DNA of 64,000 bases from Rhodoferax sp. (GTDB lineage Bacteria; Pseudomonadota; Gammaproteobacteria; Burkholderiales; Burkholderiaceae_C): contig JAUSNJ010000081.1 of assembly GCA_030645355.1 (NCBI GenBank), forward strand, positions 1-64,000, given 5' to 3'. Positions 33,530 through 45,472 of this stretch are shown here, piece after piece; position 1 is the stretch's first letter; each line of letters opens with the position of its first letter. The notes under the pieces were generated by a model. It made no database searches. It was not told the DNA's origin and saw only the letters and a program-made list of their open reading frames with translations. Made by a program: the position numbers and the translations under genes.

Positions 33530-33553
33530 TTATGGCATGTTAAATTGCCATAA
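33530..33553. promoter_or_regulatory. Palindrome upstream of the Lrp-type regulator gene
   Basis: TTATGGCA, eight bases, TGCCATAA: a perfect 8-base inverted repeat whose right end overlaps the ATG of the regulator. It is a candidate operator for autoregulation and for the divergent ocd-ctlX promoter. Confidence 0.5.
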
Positions 33554-33978
33554 TGGATGAAATCGACCACAAACTGATGTCGCTGCTGCGCCAGGACGCG
33601 CGCCTGAGCGTGGCCGCGCTGGCGGCCAAATTGCGGGTGTCGCGTGGCACGGTGACCAACCGCATCCGCCGTCTGGAGGATGACGGCGTCATCGTCGGCT
33701 ACACCGTGCGTTTGCGCCCGGACGTGCAGCACAACGCCATCAAGGCCTGGATGAGCATTGCCGTCGATGGCAACCAGACCCGCACCGTGATTGCCGCCCT
33801 GCTGGGTGAGCCCGGCGTGGCCACGCTGCACGACACCAATGGCCGCTGGGATCTGCTGGCAGAATTGCGGGCCGAAACCCTGCAGGAGCTGGCCAAGGTG
33901 CTGGAGCGCATCCGCTTGCTCAAGGGCATCAGCAACACCGAGACCAGCATCCACCTGGAGACGTTCCGGGTTTCGTGA
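33553..33978 (+). CDS. Lrp/AsnC family transcriptional regulator
   Basis: A 141-residue regulator, the normal length for the family. The N-terminal winged helix reads DEIDHKLMSLLRQDARLSVA and is followed by SRGTVTNRIRRLEDDGVI; the C-terminal RAM ligand domain begins at about residue 65. Divergent orientation from ocd-ctlX suggests that it responds to an amino acid of that pathway (ornithine, arginine or proline). Confidence 0.9.
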   Translation: MDEIDHKLMSLLRQDARLSVAALAAKLRVSRGTVTNRIRRLEDDGVIVGYTVRLRPDVQHNAIKAWMSIAVDGNQTRTVIAALLGEPGVATLHDTNGRWDLLAELRAETLQELAKVLERIRLLKGISNTETSIHLETFRVS

Positions 33979-34025
33979 CGCGGCACACCTGTCGGCCACC
34001 CTTTTGACATCTGGAGAGATTTGAC

Positions 34026-34826
34026 ATGCACACCGCAAAGCCCATCACGCTTCATGGAAAGCCCCTTGGCAGCGGGCGTTTCCCCGCGCTCTGCACCCCG
34101 CTGGTCGGGCGCAGCCGAGCACGCATTCTGGAAGAGGTGGCCTGTGTGGTGGCCCTGCAGCCAGACCTGCTGGAGTGGCGGGTGGATTTCTTCGATGGCA
34201 TTGGCAACACGGCCGACGTCGTGGCACTGGCCGGCGAGATTCGCCAGGCCGCAGCGGGCATCCCGCTGCTGTTCACGCGGCGCTCCATCCGCGAGGGCGG
34301 CGAGCCCATCGCCCTGGGGGAAGACGACGTGGTGGCCCTGGTTGAAGCGGTCTGCACCAGCGGCTTCGTGGAGCTGGTGGACTTTGAGATGAACAACGAC
34401 CCCGAGCACATCGCCCGGGTCCGAGCGGCCGCCCATGCCCACGGCGTGGCGCTGGTGCTGTCGTACCACAACTTTCAGTCCACCCCCGCGCAGGAGGTGC
34501 TGTGCCAGCGCTTTGCGCAAGCCAAGAGCCTGGGGGCCGATGTCGCCAAGATTGCGGTCATGCCACAGCGCCTCGAAGATGTGCTCAGCGTGTTGGGCGC
34601 GACGCTGGCGTCCAGCCAGACGTTGGACATTCCGCTGGTCAGCATGTCGATGGGTGGTTATGGCGCGTTGACCCGCCTGTTTGGCTGGACCTTTGGTTCG
34701 GCCATGAGCTTTGTCGTGGGGGCAGGCACCTCCGCGCCGGGGCAGGTCCCTATCGCCGACATGAACGCGGTGCTGGAGATCATGCAACGGTCCCTGGCTT
34801 CCAGAGCCGCACAAGCGGTCGATTAA
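34026..34826 (+). CDS. aroD: Type I 3-dehydroquinate dehydratase
   Basis: A 266-residue enzyme of the shikimate pathway. It uses a Schiff-base lysine, here in ADVAKIAVMPQ, with the base-catalyst His in SYHNFQSTP and the EWRVDFFD substrate segment. Type I enzymes are less usual in Burkholderiales, where type II aroQ normally serves aromatic biosynthesis, so this copy may belong to quinate use or be dispensable. No quinate genes are adjacent. It lies 47 bases after the Lrp gene on the same strand. Confidence 0.9.
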   Translation: MHTAKPITLHGKPLGSGRFPALCTPLVGRSRARILEEVACVVALQPDLLEWRVDFFDGIGNTADVVALAGEIRQAAAGIPLLFTRRSIREGGEPIALGEDDVVALVEAVCTSGFVELVDFEMNNDPEHIARVRAAAHAHGVALVLSYHNFQSTPAQEVLCQRFAQAKSLGADVAKIAVMPQRLEDVLSVLGATLASSQTLDIPLVSMSMGGYGALTRLFGWTFGSAMSFVVGAGTSAPGQVPIADMNAVLEIMQRSLASRAAQAVD

Positions 34827-34931
34827 CCCGGCAGCGCCGCTGCCAGCCGCGTGCCGGACCTGTCAATAGCCTGTTTAGGCTACGGCCTTAGGCCAATCTG
34901 GTTCTATCGTTGATGCGCGTGCGTCCCTAAC

Positions 34932-34951
34932 ATGGAACCATTCCGTTCCAT
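34932..34951. promoter_or_regulatory. Inverted repeat just upstream of the TsdA-like cytochrome gene
   Basis: ATGGAAC, six bases, GTTCCAT: a perfect 7-base dyad ending 14 bases before the cytochrome ATG. It is the only clear dyad at this promoter and could be an operator or leader hairpin. The nearby TAGCCTGTTTAGGCTA hairpin (about 34867-34882) and GGCAGCGCCGCTGCC (34830-34844) may end the aroD transcript. Confidence 0.4.
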
Positions 34952-34965
34952 CGAAGGAGATACTT

Positions 34966-36003
34966 ATGAACACCCCCATCAGCCACCCTGCCAAACGCGG
35001 CGTCGCGCTCGCCGCCCTGGTACTGGCGGCACAGCTGGCGACCGCCGCAGACCCCACCAGCACAGTCACACTGGTGGGTCGCGCCGTGCCCGACATCGCC
35101 AACCTGCCCGCCGGCCCGCAGCGTGATTTGGTCGAGTATGGCAAGCAACTATCCGAGCGCACCTTCGCCCATATCGGCCCGGAGGTCGCCAACCAGAAGC
35201 TGCGCTACGCCGGCAACAACTTGGCCTGCGTTTCCTGCCACGAAGCCAGCGCCACCAAACCCTTCGCCATGCCCTGGGTTGGCGTGAGCGCGACTTTCCC
35301 GCAGTACCGCGGCCGCGAAGACGACATCAGCACGGTGGAAGAGCGGGTCAACGGCTGCATGGAGCGCAGCATGAACGGTAAAGCCCTGCCGCTGGACTCG
35401 CGCGAGATGAAAGCCTTCACTACCTACATCGCCTTTCTGTCAAAGGACGTGCCAATTGGCGCCACAGTCCAAGGCGCGGGCACGGTGCAGAGCAAGATGC
35501 CCAACCGCCGCGCTGACGTCACGGCTGGGGCCACTGTTTACGCAGCCAAGTGTGCGGTCTGCCACGGTGTTGACGGCCAGGGCACGCGCGTCGGCAAGGC
35601 TGGCGATGCGCAGGGCTACACCTTCCCGCCACTGTGGGGGCCGGACAGCTTCAACACCGGAGCGGGCATGAACCGTCTGGCGATGGCGGCGCGATTCATC
35701 AAGCACAACATGCCCTTGGGTACCAGCCACGACGCCACCCAGCTGAGTGACGACGAGGCCTACGACGTCTCGGCCCTGATGGTCTCAAAGCCGCGCCCGG
35801 TCAAAGCCAACCTCGAGGTGGACTTCCCCGCACGCTGGAACAAGCCGGTGGATGCTGCCTTCCCGCCCTACCTGGTGGGTACAGCCGACCAGCACAAGTT
35901 CGGACCCTTCCCGCCGCTGGCCGACAAGCAGAAACAGATGACCGAGCAGCTAAAGGCACTCGCCGCCGCGGAACGCGCCGCTAAGGCTCCGCCCAGCCGC
36001 TGA
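34966..36003 (+). CDS. tsdA: Dihaem c-type cytochrome resembling thiosulfate dehydrogenase TsdA
   Basis: A 345-residue periplasmic protein with a signal peptide (about 1-27). The haem-binding sites are CVSCH (C88, C91) and CAVCH (C196, C199). The first domain is SoxA-like; a lone Cys at about 131 in VNGCMERSMNGKALP matches the place where TsdA supplies an unusual Cys axial ligand. TsdA interconverts thiosulfate and tetrathionate. The two genes that follow on the other strand form a TtrSR-like pair, which fits such a substrate. A GAAGGAG precedes the ATG. Assignment as thiosulfate or tetrathionate enzyme is probable, not proven. Confidence 0.75.
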   Translation: MNTPISHPAKRGVALAALVLAAQLATAADPTSTVTLVGRAVPDIANLPAGPQRDLVEYGKQLSERTFAHIGPEVANQKLRYAGNNLACVSCHEASATKPFAMPWVGVSATFPQYRGREDDISTVEERVNGCMERSMNGKALPLDSREMKAFTTYIAFLSKDVPIGATVQGAGTVQSKMPNRRADVTAGATVYAAKCAVCHGVDGQGTRVGKAGDAQGYTFPPLWGPDSFNTGAGMNRLAMAARFIKHNMPLGTSHDATQLSDDEAYDVSALMVSKPRPVKANLEVDFPARWNKPVDAAFPPYLVGTADQHKFGPFPPLADKQKQMTEQLKALAAAERAAKAPPSR

Positions 36004-36020
36004 GCCCGCGGTGCCGCACC

Positions 36021-36659
36021 TCAGCTGGCATCCAGCCCGGCGGGGTCCGCCCGCAGCAGCACGCGGGCCAAATCGGCGGCGTGACCGCTGCCGATCTTTT
36101 CGGTGATGCGCTGTCGGTGCACGTGCACCGTGTTGTCGCTGATGTCCAGGTCACGCGCGACCTCCTTGTTCGACAGGCCCAATGCCAGCAGCCGTGCAAC
36201 TTTGCGCTCGCGTGGTGAGAGCCGCTCCAGAATGGTCTGCGCTTCCTCTTGACGCACTCGCCGGCGCTGGCGCTCGACACTTGCTTCCACGGCGCGGTTG
36301 ACCGTGTCCAGAAGTGCCTGCTCCTTGAACGGTTTTTGCAGAAAGTCCAGTGCTCCCCCTTTCATTGCCTGCACGGCCTGTTCGATGTCGCCGTGGCCGG
36401 TCATGAACACGATCGGGAATGGCGAGCCGGCCGACACCATCCGGCGTTGCAACTCCAGTCCACTCATGCGCGGCATGCGGATGTCCAGCAGCAGGCAGCC
36501 GCCCTGCGGCGCCAGCGCCGGTGTAGCGCCGAGGAAGGCCTCGGCCGACTCATGGCCCACGGCCTCAAAGCCGCATCCTTCGAGCAAAAACAGCAGTGAG
36601 CGCAGGAAAACAACATCGTCGTCGACGACATGGATGACTGGCACTGGGGTCGTGTTCAT
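36021..36659 (-). CDS. FixJ/TtrR-type response regulator
   Basis: A 212-residue regulator. The receiver domain has DDD near the N-terminus and the phospho-acceptor Asp in CLLLDIRMPRMSG, and a LuxR-type helix-turn-helix (ERLSPRERKVARLLALGLSNK) follows. TtrR of the tetrathionate system is of this class. It overlaps the sensor gene by four bases, and it is convergent with the TsdA-like gene with 17 bases between stops. It probably activates that gene, although another target is possible. Confidence 0.88.
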   Translation of the reverse strand: MNTTPVPVIHVVDDDVVFLRSLLFLLEGCGFEAVGHESAEAFLGATPALAPQGGCLLLDIRMPRMSGLELQRRMVSAGSPFPIVFMTGHGDIEQAVQAMKGGALDFLQKPFKEQALLDTVNRAVEASVERQRRRVRQEEAQTILERLSPRERKVARLLALGLSNKEVARDLDISDNTVHVHRQRITEKIGSGHAADLARVLLRADPAGLDAS

Positions 36660-38497
36660 GATGGATTGTCCTTTGCAGAGGTCAAGAGATCTTGGGCAGC
36701 TTCCAGCACGGGCAACCAGACCTCGAACACCATGCCGCCGGCATGGCCGATTTCATCAGCCGGACGTGCGCGCAGGGCGCCGCCATGCGCTTCGACGATG
36801 GTGCGGCAGATCGGCAGGCCCAGCCCCAAGCCGTCGGGTTTGGTGGTAAAGAATGGCTCGAACAGGTGGGCGCGTTGTTCGTCGGACAGAGTCGGGCCTT
36901 CGTCTTGGACCGCGAGGCACACTTGGCCGCTTTGAACGTGCAGCCGACAAAGCAGGGGGGCCGCATCCATGCCGGCGAGTCGGTGTGCGTCCAGCGCGTT
37001 TTTCAACAGATTGAGTAGCACCTGCTGGACCTGCAACGCGTCGACCATCACCGCCGCGCCGACGCAAGAGGAGTCGATCTGCAAACGCACTTCGGGCGCA
37101 TGGGCCTGCAGCCCCCGAAACAGGGCGACCGCCTCGCTTGCCAGTTGGGAGGGATCACAGCGGCGGCGCTGAACCACCCGCTTGCGCGCCAACGCACGGA
37201 TGCCTTGCAGCATACGGGCCGCGCGTTCAGCCTCAGATCCGATGTCCTGCAGCGCCTGCTTCAGTGCGTCGTCCGCCAGACGCTTTTGCGACACCCGCCG
37301 CTGCAAGCTGGCGGTGTAGTTGGCGATGGTGGCCAGCGGCTGATTAAGCTCGTGCCCCAGTGTGGCCGACAGCTCGCCCAGGATAGACAGACGCGAGAGG
37401 TGGTCCATCGCCTCTCGGTCCTTCTCCAGTTCACGGGTCAGCTTGTCGCGCTCGTCCAGACTGCGGGTGAGCTCGGCTGTGCTGCGCTTTACAAGCGCCT
37501 CCACTCGCAGGGTGTAAAGCATGCCGAGCGCCAGCAGCGCTAGCGCACCGCCGATCACGAACCAGTACCGTCGGGCCAACGCCTCCAGCCGCGTGGCCCG
37601 CAGAAATGCGTAGGGCTCGACTTCCAGCGTGCGCAGCACGTCGTGTACGCGCTGGTAGTCGGCTGGCACCGACCAACGGGTCCCTTGGGCGTCCGGTGGC
37701 AGCGTCAGCAGGGCCAGCGCCACCTCACGCGCGAGGTCTGGCGGTACATGGGGCGAGGCCGCAAATGCCCATCCGGGGTAAAGCGAGGTGGAGGTCTGGC
37801 ACGGCAGGCGGCTGTCGGGGCGGGGCGCCACCACCCGCAAGACCCCGGGCTTCAGCCGCCCCTCGCCGATCCAGCGCTCCAGCAGGCAGGTGCGAAGAAT
37901 CGCCGCGTCGGCCCGCCCCTGCAGTACCGCGTCCAGCACGCGCGTCATCGGGTACCCGGTGAACAGGCGCTCCACATCGCCCGACTCGGCGTCAATCCCC
38001 TCGCGGACCCACTCGGCAGCCACGAGCTGGTAACCGCCAAAGGCCTGCTCGGCCACCGCCGCCACGCGCTGCCCCTTGAGGCCCGCCAGCCCTTCGGGCA
38101 ACGGTCTGTCGGCGCGCACCACTACGGTCGACCCAACGGCGTGGGCTGGATCACCGCCTTCGGCAGCCGTCTGGGTCGCGATGCGGGTGGCACCGTGGCG
38201 AGCCTCGACTACCACATAGTGGCCCGGGTTGGTGATGACGAAGGCGAGTTCGTTGGCCTTCAGGGCGCGCTCCATACCAACAGGATCCAACGGATGCAGA
38301 TGCAGGCGCTTGCCCGAAAGGGCCGTTGAGAGACCATCGAGCAGCGGCTGCCACTGGTGCTGGGTGTCCTGATCGTCGAGTACGGCCAGCACCCCGACAT
38401 GGATGTGCGCCTCACTGGAGGCAAGCGTCGTCGCCTCCCGCCCCCAGGCGCTGGCCGCAAGCAGCAGGCACAGGCCAACGATCAGTTGTCGGCTCAT
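36656..38497 (-). CDS. Sensor histidine kinase with PhnD-like periplasmic domain (TtrS-like)
   Basis: A 613-residue membrane kinase. After a signal-like anchor (LIVGLCLLLAASAWG) comes a periplasmic-binding-protein type domain of the PhnD/phosphonate family (about 35-320), then one transmembrane helix (WFVIGGALALLALGML) and the HisKA/HATPase core (LGELSATLGHELNQPLATIA with the phospho-His, then GLGLPICRTIV). TtrS, the tetrathionate sensor, has this architecture. The start MSRQLIVG is fixed by the signal sequence and a GGAGGA upstream. Substrate specificity cannot be seen. Confidence 0.85.
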   Translation of the reverse strand: MSRQLIVGLCLLLAASAWGREATTLASSEAHIHVGVLAVLDDQDTQHQWQPLLDGLSTALSGKRLHLHPLDPVGMERALKANELAFVITNPGHYVVVEARHGATRIATQTAAEGGDPAHAVGSTVVVRADRPLPEGLAGLKGQRVAAVAEQAFGGYQLVAAEWVREGIDAESGDVERLFTGYPMTRVLDAVLQGRADAAILRTCLLERWIGEGRLKPGVLRVVAPRPDSRLPCQTSTSLYPGWAFAASPHVPPDLAREVALALLTLPPDAQGTRWSVPADYQRVHDVLRTLEVEPYAFLRATRLEALARRYWFVIGGALALLALGMLYTLRVEALVKRSTAELTRSLDERDKLTRELEKDREAMDHLSRLSILGELSATLGHELNQPLATIANYTASLQRRVSQKRLADDALKQALQDIGSEAERAARMLQGIRALARKRVVQRRRCDPSQLASEAVALFRGLQAHAPEVRLQIDSSCVGAAVMVDALQVQQVLLNLLKNALDAHRLAGMDAAPLLCRLHVQSGQVCLAVQDEGPTLSDEQRAHLFEPFFTTKPDGLGLGLPICRTIVEAHGGALRARPADEIGHAGGMVFEVWLPVLEAAQDLLTSAKDNPS

Positions 38498-38725
38498 AAG
38501 AGCGCAGTCCTCCCGCAGCTTCTGCCCGCCGCCGCGAGAGGCATTCCTCCAAAAAGCCTTGAGCATTTTTGCCATCCAGCCCCCGTGAAATAAGAATATT
38601 CCGCTACAAATACAGGAGCAAATTGATTTTTCTGGCGTTCTGTCTGTCGCCCCACTTGATACTGGTGCCCGCCGTTCGTCCATGCCCCGTCATGAACGCC
38701 AACTGCGCAACGTTACAGGTTTAAC

Positions 38726-41452
<2,727 letters not shown>

Positions 41453-41609
41453 GGCGGTGGGCTGCGGTTGTGGGCAAGCGGGAGTCAACACAAATAGTAG
41501 TCATGTACTTGATGCAGGACTTAACCAAAATCAACGTTTTGGACTGCGACCGCTGGCGCGCGAACGCAATCGCCTTGATCTTTGTCAACTGGGGGGCGCC
41601 GTTTAGCAG

Positions 41610-41628
41610 GTTCAATCAATCATTGAAC
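41610..41628. promoter_or_regulatory. Inverted repeat in the ppdK-glgC intergenic region
   Basis: GTTCAAT, five bases, ATTGAAC is a perfect 7-base dyad 23 bases before the glgC ATG. It may be a regulator site for glgC or ppdK. No family is identified. Confidence 0.4.
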
Positions 41629-41651
41629 TCTTTCATTGACAGGAATCGCCC

Positions 41652-42915
<1,264 letters not shown>

Positions 42916-42920
<5 letters not shown>

Positions 42921-42945
42921 CGGCGCTGCGTCACCAACCGCTAGG
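42916..42945. terminator. Bidirectional terminator hairpin between glgC and DUF427
   Basis: CCTAGCGG and CCGCTAGG form a perfect 8-bp stem with a 14-base loop. It contains the stop codons of both convergent genes. There is no strong U-tract, so efficiency is uncertain. Confidence 0.5.
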
Positions 42946-43219
42946 CGACGATCACGCCCTTCCAGAACGCGATACGGCCCTTGATTTGCGCCGCCTCGGG
43001 TTTGGGGTCGGCGTAGTACCAGACGGCATCGGGGTTCATCTCGCCATTGACGATCAATGAGTAGTAGCTGGCCTGGCCCTTCCAGGGGCATGTGGTCTTG
43101 TGGTTGCTGAAGGTTACAAATTCACGTTTCAAAGCCGTCTCGGGGAAATAGTGGTTGCCCTCCACGACCACGGTGTCTGTGCTCTCGGCGATGACGGTGT
43201 CTTTCCAGATGGCTCTCAT
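42941..43219 (-). CDS. DUF427 domain-containing protein
   Basis: A 92-residue protein of the DUF427 family, with MRAIWKDTVIAESTDTVVVE, then a VEGNHYFPE region and WYYADPKPEA, conserved family features. It overlaps egtD by four bases (ATGA), so it is coupled to it. The function is not known. Its place at the end of a gor-egtB-egtD unit hints at a small accessory role in thiol metabolism. Confidence 0.9.
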   Translation of the reverse strand: MRAIWKDTVIAESTDTVVVEGNHYFPETALKREFVTFSNHKTTCPWKGQASYYSLIVNGEMNPDAVWYYADPKPEAAQIKGRIAFWKGVIVA

Positions 43220-44205
43220 GCGGTGCTCCTTGAGTTTGGTGCGTCCAGCCACAGCAGGCAGAACGAGTGGTCGGCATCGGCCCAGGTCTGGCCCGGCGTA
43301 AAACCTGCGCGCAGCGCCAGCTGGTGCAGACCGTCCACGGTGAATTTGTACGAGTTTTCGGTGTGCAGGGTTTCCCCTTGCGCAAACCGGTAGGTCGCGC
43401 CGTCGACATTGACCGTCTGCTGGCAGGTGCTGACCAGGTGCATTTCAATGCGCTGGTACGGCGCGTTGTAGAAGGCACTGTGGGCAAACTGGTGGAGCTG
43501 GAAATTGGCGCCCAACTCGCGGTTGGCCCGGACCAGCACATTGCGGTTGAAGTCGGCGGTGATGCCCTGGGCATCGTTGTAGGCGGCGTGCAGCACAGCC
43601 GGGCTCTTGACCAGGTCCACCCCCAGGATCAACGCACCGCCTTCCAGCGTTTTCGCGCACATCTGCATGAAGCGCAGCGCGTCCTGCGGTTCGAAATTGC
43701 CCAGCGTCGAGCCCGGAAAAAACCCCACCCGTCGGCCCTGGGGCGGCACATCGGGCGGCAGCACCAGCACCTGGGTGTAGTCGGCCACCAGGGGTTCCAC
43801 CTCCAGCGCGGGGTAGGCCAGGCGCATGCGCTGGGCGGCGTCCAGCAGGTGACCTTCGGAGATGTCGATGGGCACGTAGCGTTGCGGGCGGTCCAACGCG
43901 TCGAGCAGCACGCGGACCTTTTCCATGGAGCCGGATCCAAACTCGACGATCTCGGTATGCGGTCCGATATGCAGGGCGATTTCACGCGCATGCTTGCGCA
44001 GAATGGCCAGCTCGGTGCGGGTGGGGTAGTACTCCGGCAAGTCGCAGATGCGGTCGAACAGGGCCGAGCCCTGGGCGTCGTAAAAGTACTTGGGGGAGAT
44101 GATCTTTTGCTGGCGTGCCAGCCCGCGCTTGAGGTCGCGCAGGAATTCCTGTGGGGGCAGATCGGGCGCGTCGTTGGCGTTGGCGTAGGCCAGGTTGTCT
44201 TTCAT
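43216..44205 (-). CDS. egtD: L-histidine N-alpha-methyltransferase EgtD
   Basis: A 329-residue SAM-dependent enzyme that trimethylates histidine to hercynine, the first step of ergothioneine synthesis. Motifs are ISPKYFYDAQGSALFDRICDL, EIVEFGSGSMEKVRVLLDAL for SAM, and GFFPGSTLGNFEP. The C-terminal LHTENSYKF is a histidine-binding region. It overlaps egtB by four bases, again an ATGA. Two enzymes of one pathway are thus in fixed ratio. Confidence 0.93.
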   Translation of the reverse strand: MKDNLAYANANDAPDLPPQEFLRDLKRGLARQQKIISPKYFYDAQGSALFDRICDLPEYYPTRTELAILRKHAREIALHIGPHTEIVEFGSGSMEKVRVLLDALDRPQRYVPIDISEGHLLDAAQRMRLAYPALEVEPLVADYTQVLVLPPDVPPQGRRVGFFPGSTLGNFEPQDALRFMQMCAKTLEGGALILGVDLVKSPAVLHAAYNDAQGITADFNRNVLVRANRELGANFQLHQFAHSAFYNAPYQRIEMHLVSTCQQTVNVDGATYRFAQGETLHTENSYKFTVDGLHQLALRAGFTPGQTWADADHSFCLLWLDAPNSRSTA

Positions 44206-45458
44206 GCGGTGTCCTTTGCCAGCCGGATGCCCGAGATCTGCCAGCGCGCTGCTGGCGGGAAAAAGTTGCGGTAGGTCTTGCGGCCATGGCCAGCGGGTGT
44301 GGCGCTGCTGGCGCCGCGCAGAACCTGTTGGCCGACCATGAATTTTCCGTTGTACTCCCGTACCGCGCCGCTGCGGGCACGAAAGCCCGGATAAGGCTCG
44401 TACGCGGAGCGCGTCCATTGCCAGCAATGGCCCAGCATCTGGGTGATGAGCGGCAGGTCAAACGCTGCCTCCCATTCAAACTCCGTGGGCAGGCGCGCGC
44501 CCGACCACTCGGCGAAGGCACAGGCCTCGTAAAAACTCACATGGGTCAGCGGCGCTGCGGGGTCCAGGCTCTGGACGCCTTGCGCGCCAAATACCTGCCA
44601 GTGGCCGGCTGGAGCCCGCGGGTCATCCGGTGCCAGCCAGTAGGCCGGTGCGCTGAGACCCTCGCTCTGCACCGCGGCCCAGCCGTCGGACAACCACCAG
44701 TCGGCCTGGCGGTAGCCACCATCTTCCATGAAGGCCAGGTATTCGCCGCAGGTTACCAGCCGGTCGGCGATCTGGAACGGGTGCACCAGCACCTGGTGCC
44801 GCGGGGTTTCGTTGTCGAAGGCGAAACCCGGGCCGCCGTGGCCGATGGCCCGAACGTCGCCCGCAACCGCCAGCCACTGCGGCTCTGACGCCGAGTTCGA
44901 CGCGCTGTTGGTGGACGGCGGACCCGGTTGGTAGGCCGGTAGCAAGGGGTTGCACGACAGCAGGTGCAGGATGTCGGTCTGTATCAGTTCCTGGTGCTGC
45001 TCTTCGTGGTTCAGGCCCAACTCAATGAGGCTGGTGGCCTCTTGCCAGCGGACATCATCGGCCGTGGCCATGAACCGCTGCATGGCCGCGTCGACGTGCG
45101 CGCGGTAGGCGTGGATGGCGGCCAGTGGCGGGCGCGTCAACAGTCCGCGCTGGGGCCGCGGGTGGCGTGGTCCAAGGGCTTCGTAGTACGAGTTGAACAG
45201 GTAGGCGTAGTGCGGGTCGAAGGCCTGGTACGCGGGCTCCAAAGGCTGCAGGACGACGGCCTCAAAAAACCAGCTGGTGTGGGCCAGATGCCATTTGGTC
45301 GGGCTGGCGTCGGGTATGGATTGCACGCATTGGTCTTCCGCCGACAGGGGCTGCACCAGCGCCAGCGTGCCAGCCCGCACCGCGGCATAACGGCGGGCCA
45401 GTTCGATGCGGCCGGGTGCAGCGGCAGAGGACGGTAAAGGGTGGTCGGCGGAGCGCAT
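44202..45458 (-). CDS. egtB: Ergothioneine biosynthesis protein EgtB (hercynine sulfoxide synthase type)
   Basis: A 418-residue non-haem iron enzyme that joins hercynine to a thiol. The N-terminal DinB-like part has SPTKWHLAHTSWFFE and the iron-binding LNHEEQHQELIQTD with two His and a Glu. The C-terminal FGE-sulfatase-like domain has HPFQIADRLVTCGEYLAF and ARLPTEFEWEAAF. The ATG at 45458 is used; a GTG at 45476 overlaps the gor stop (GTGA) and would add six residues. The operon order is gor-egtB-egtD-DUF427. No egtA or egtC gene is present, so whether cysteine or gamma-glutamylcysteine is the sulfur donor is open. Confidence 0.93.
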   Translation of the reverse strand: MRSADHPLPSSAAAPGRIELARRYAAVRAGTLALVQPLSAEDQCVQSIPDASPTKWHLAHTSWFFEAVVLQPLEPAYQAFDPHYAYLFNSYYEALGPRHPRPQRGLLTRPPLAAIHAYRAHVDAAMQRFMATADDVRWQEATSLIELGLNHEEQHQELIQTDILHLLSCNPLLPAYQPGPPSTNSASNSASEPQWLAVAGDVRAIGHGGPGFAFDNETPRHQVLVHPFQIADRLVTCGEYLAFMEDGGYRQADWWLSDGWAAVQSEGLSAPAYWLAPDDPRAPAGHWQVFGAQGVQSLDPAAPLTHVSFYEACAFAEWSGARLPTEFEWEAAFDLPLITQMLGHCWQWTRSAYEPYPGFRARSGAVREYNGKFMVGQQVLRGASSATPAGHGRKTYRNFFPPAARWQISGIRLAKDTA

Positions 45459-45472
45459 GCTGGGGCCGATTG

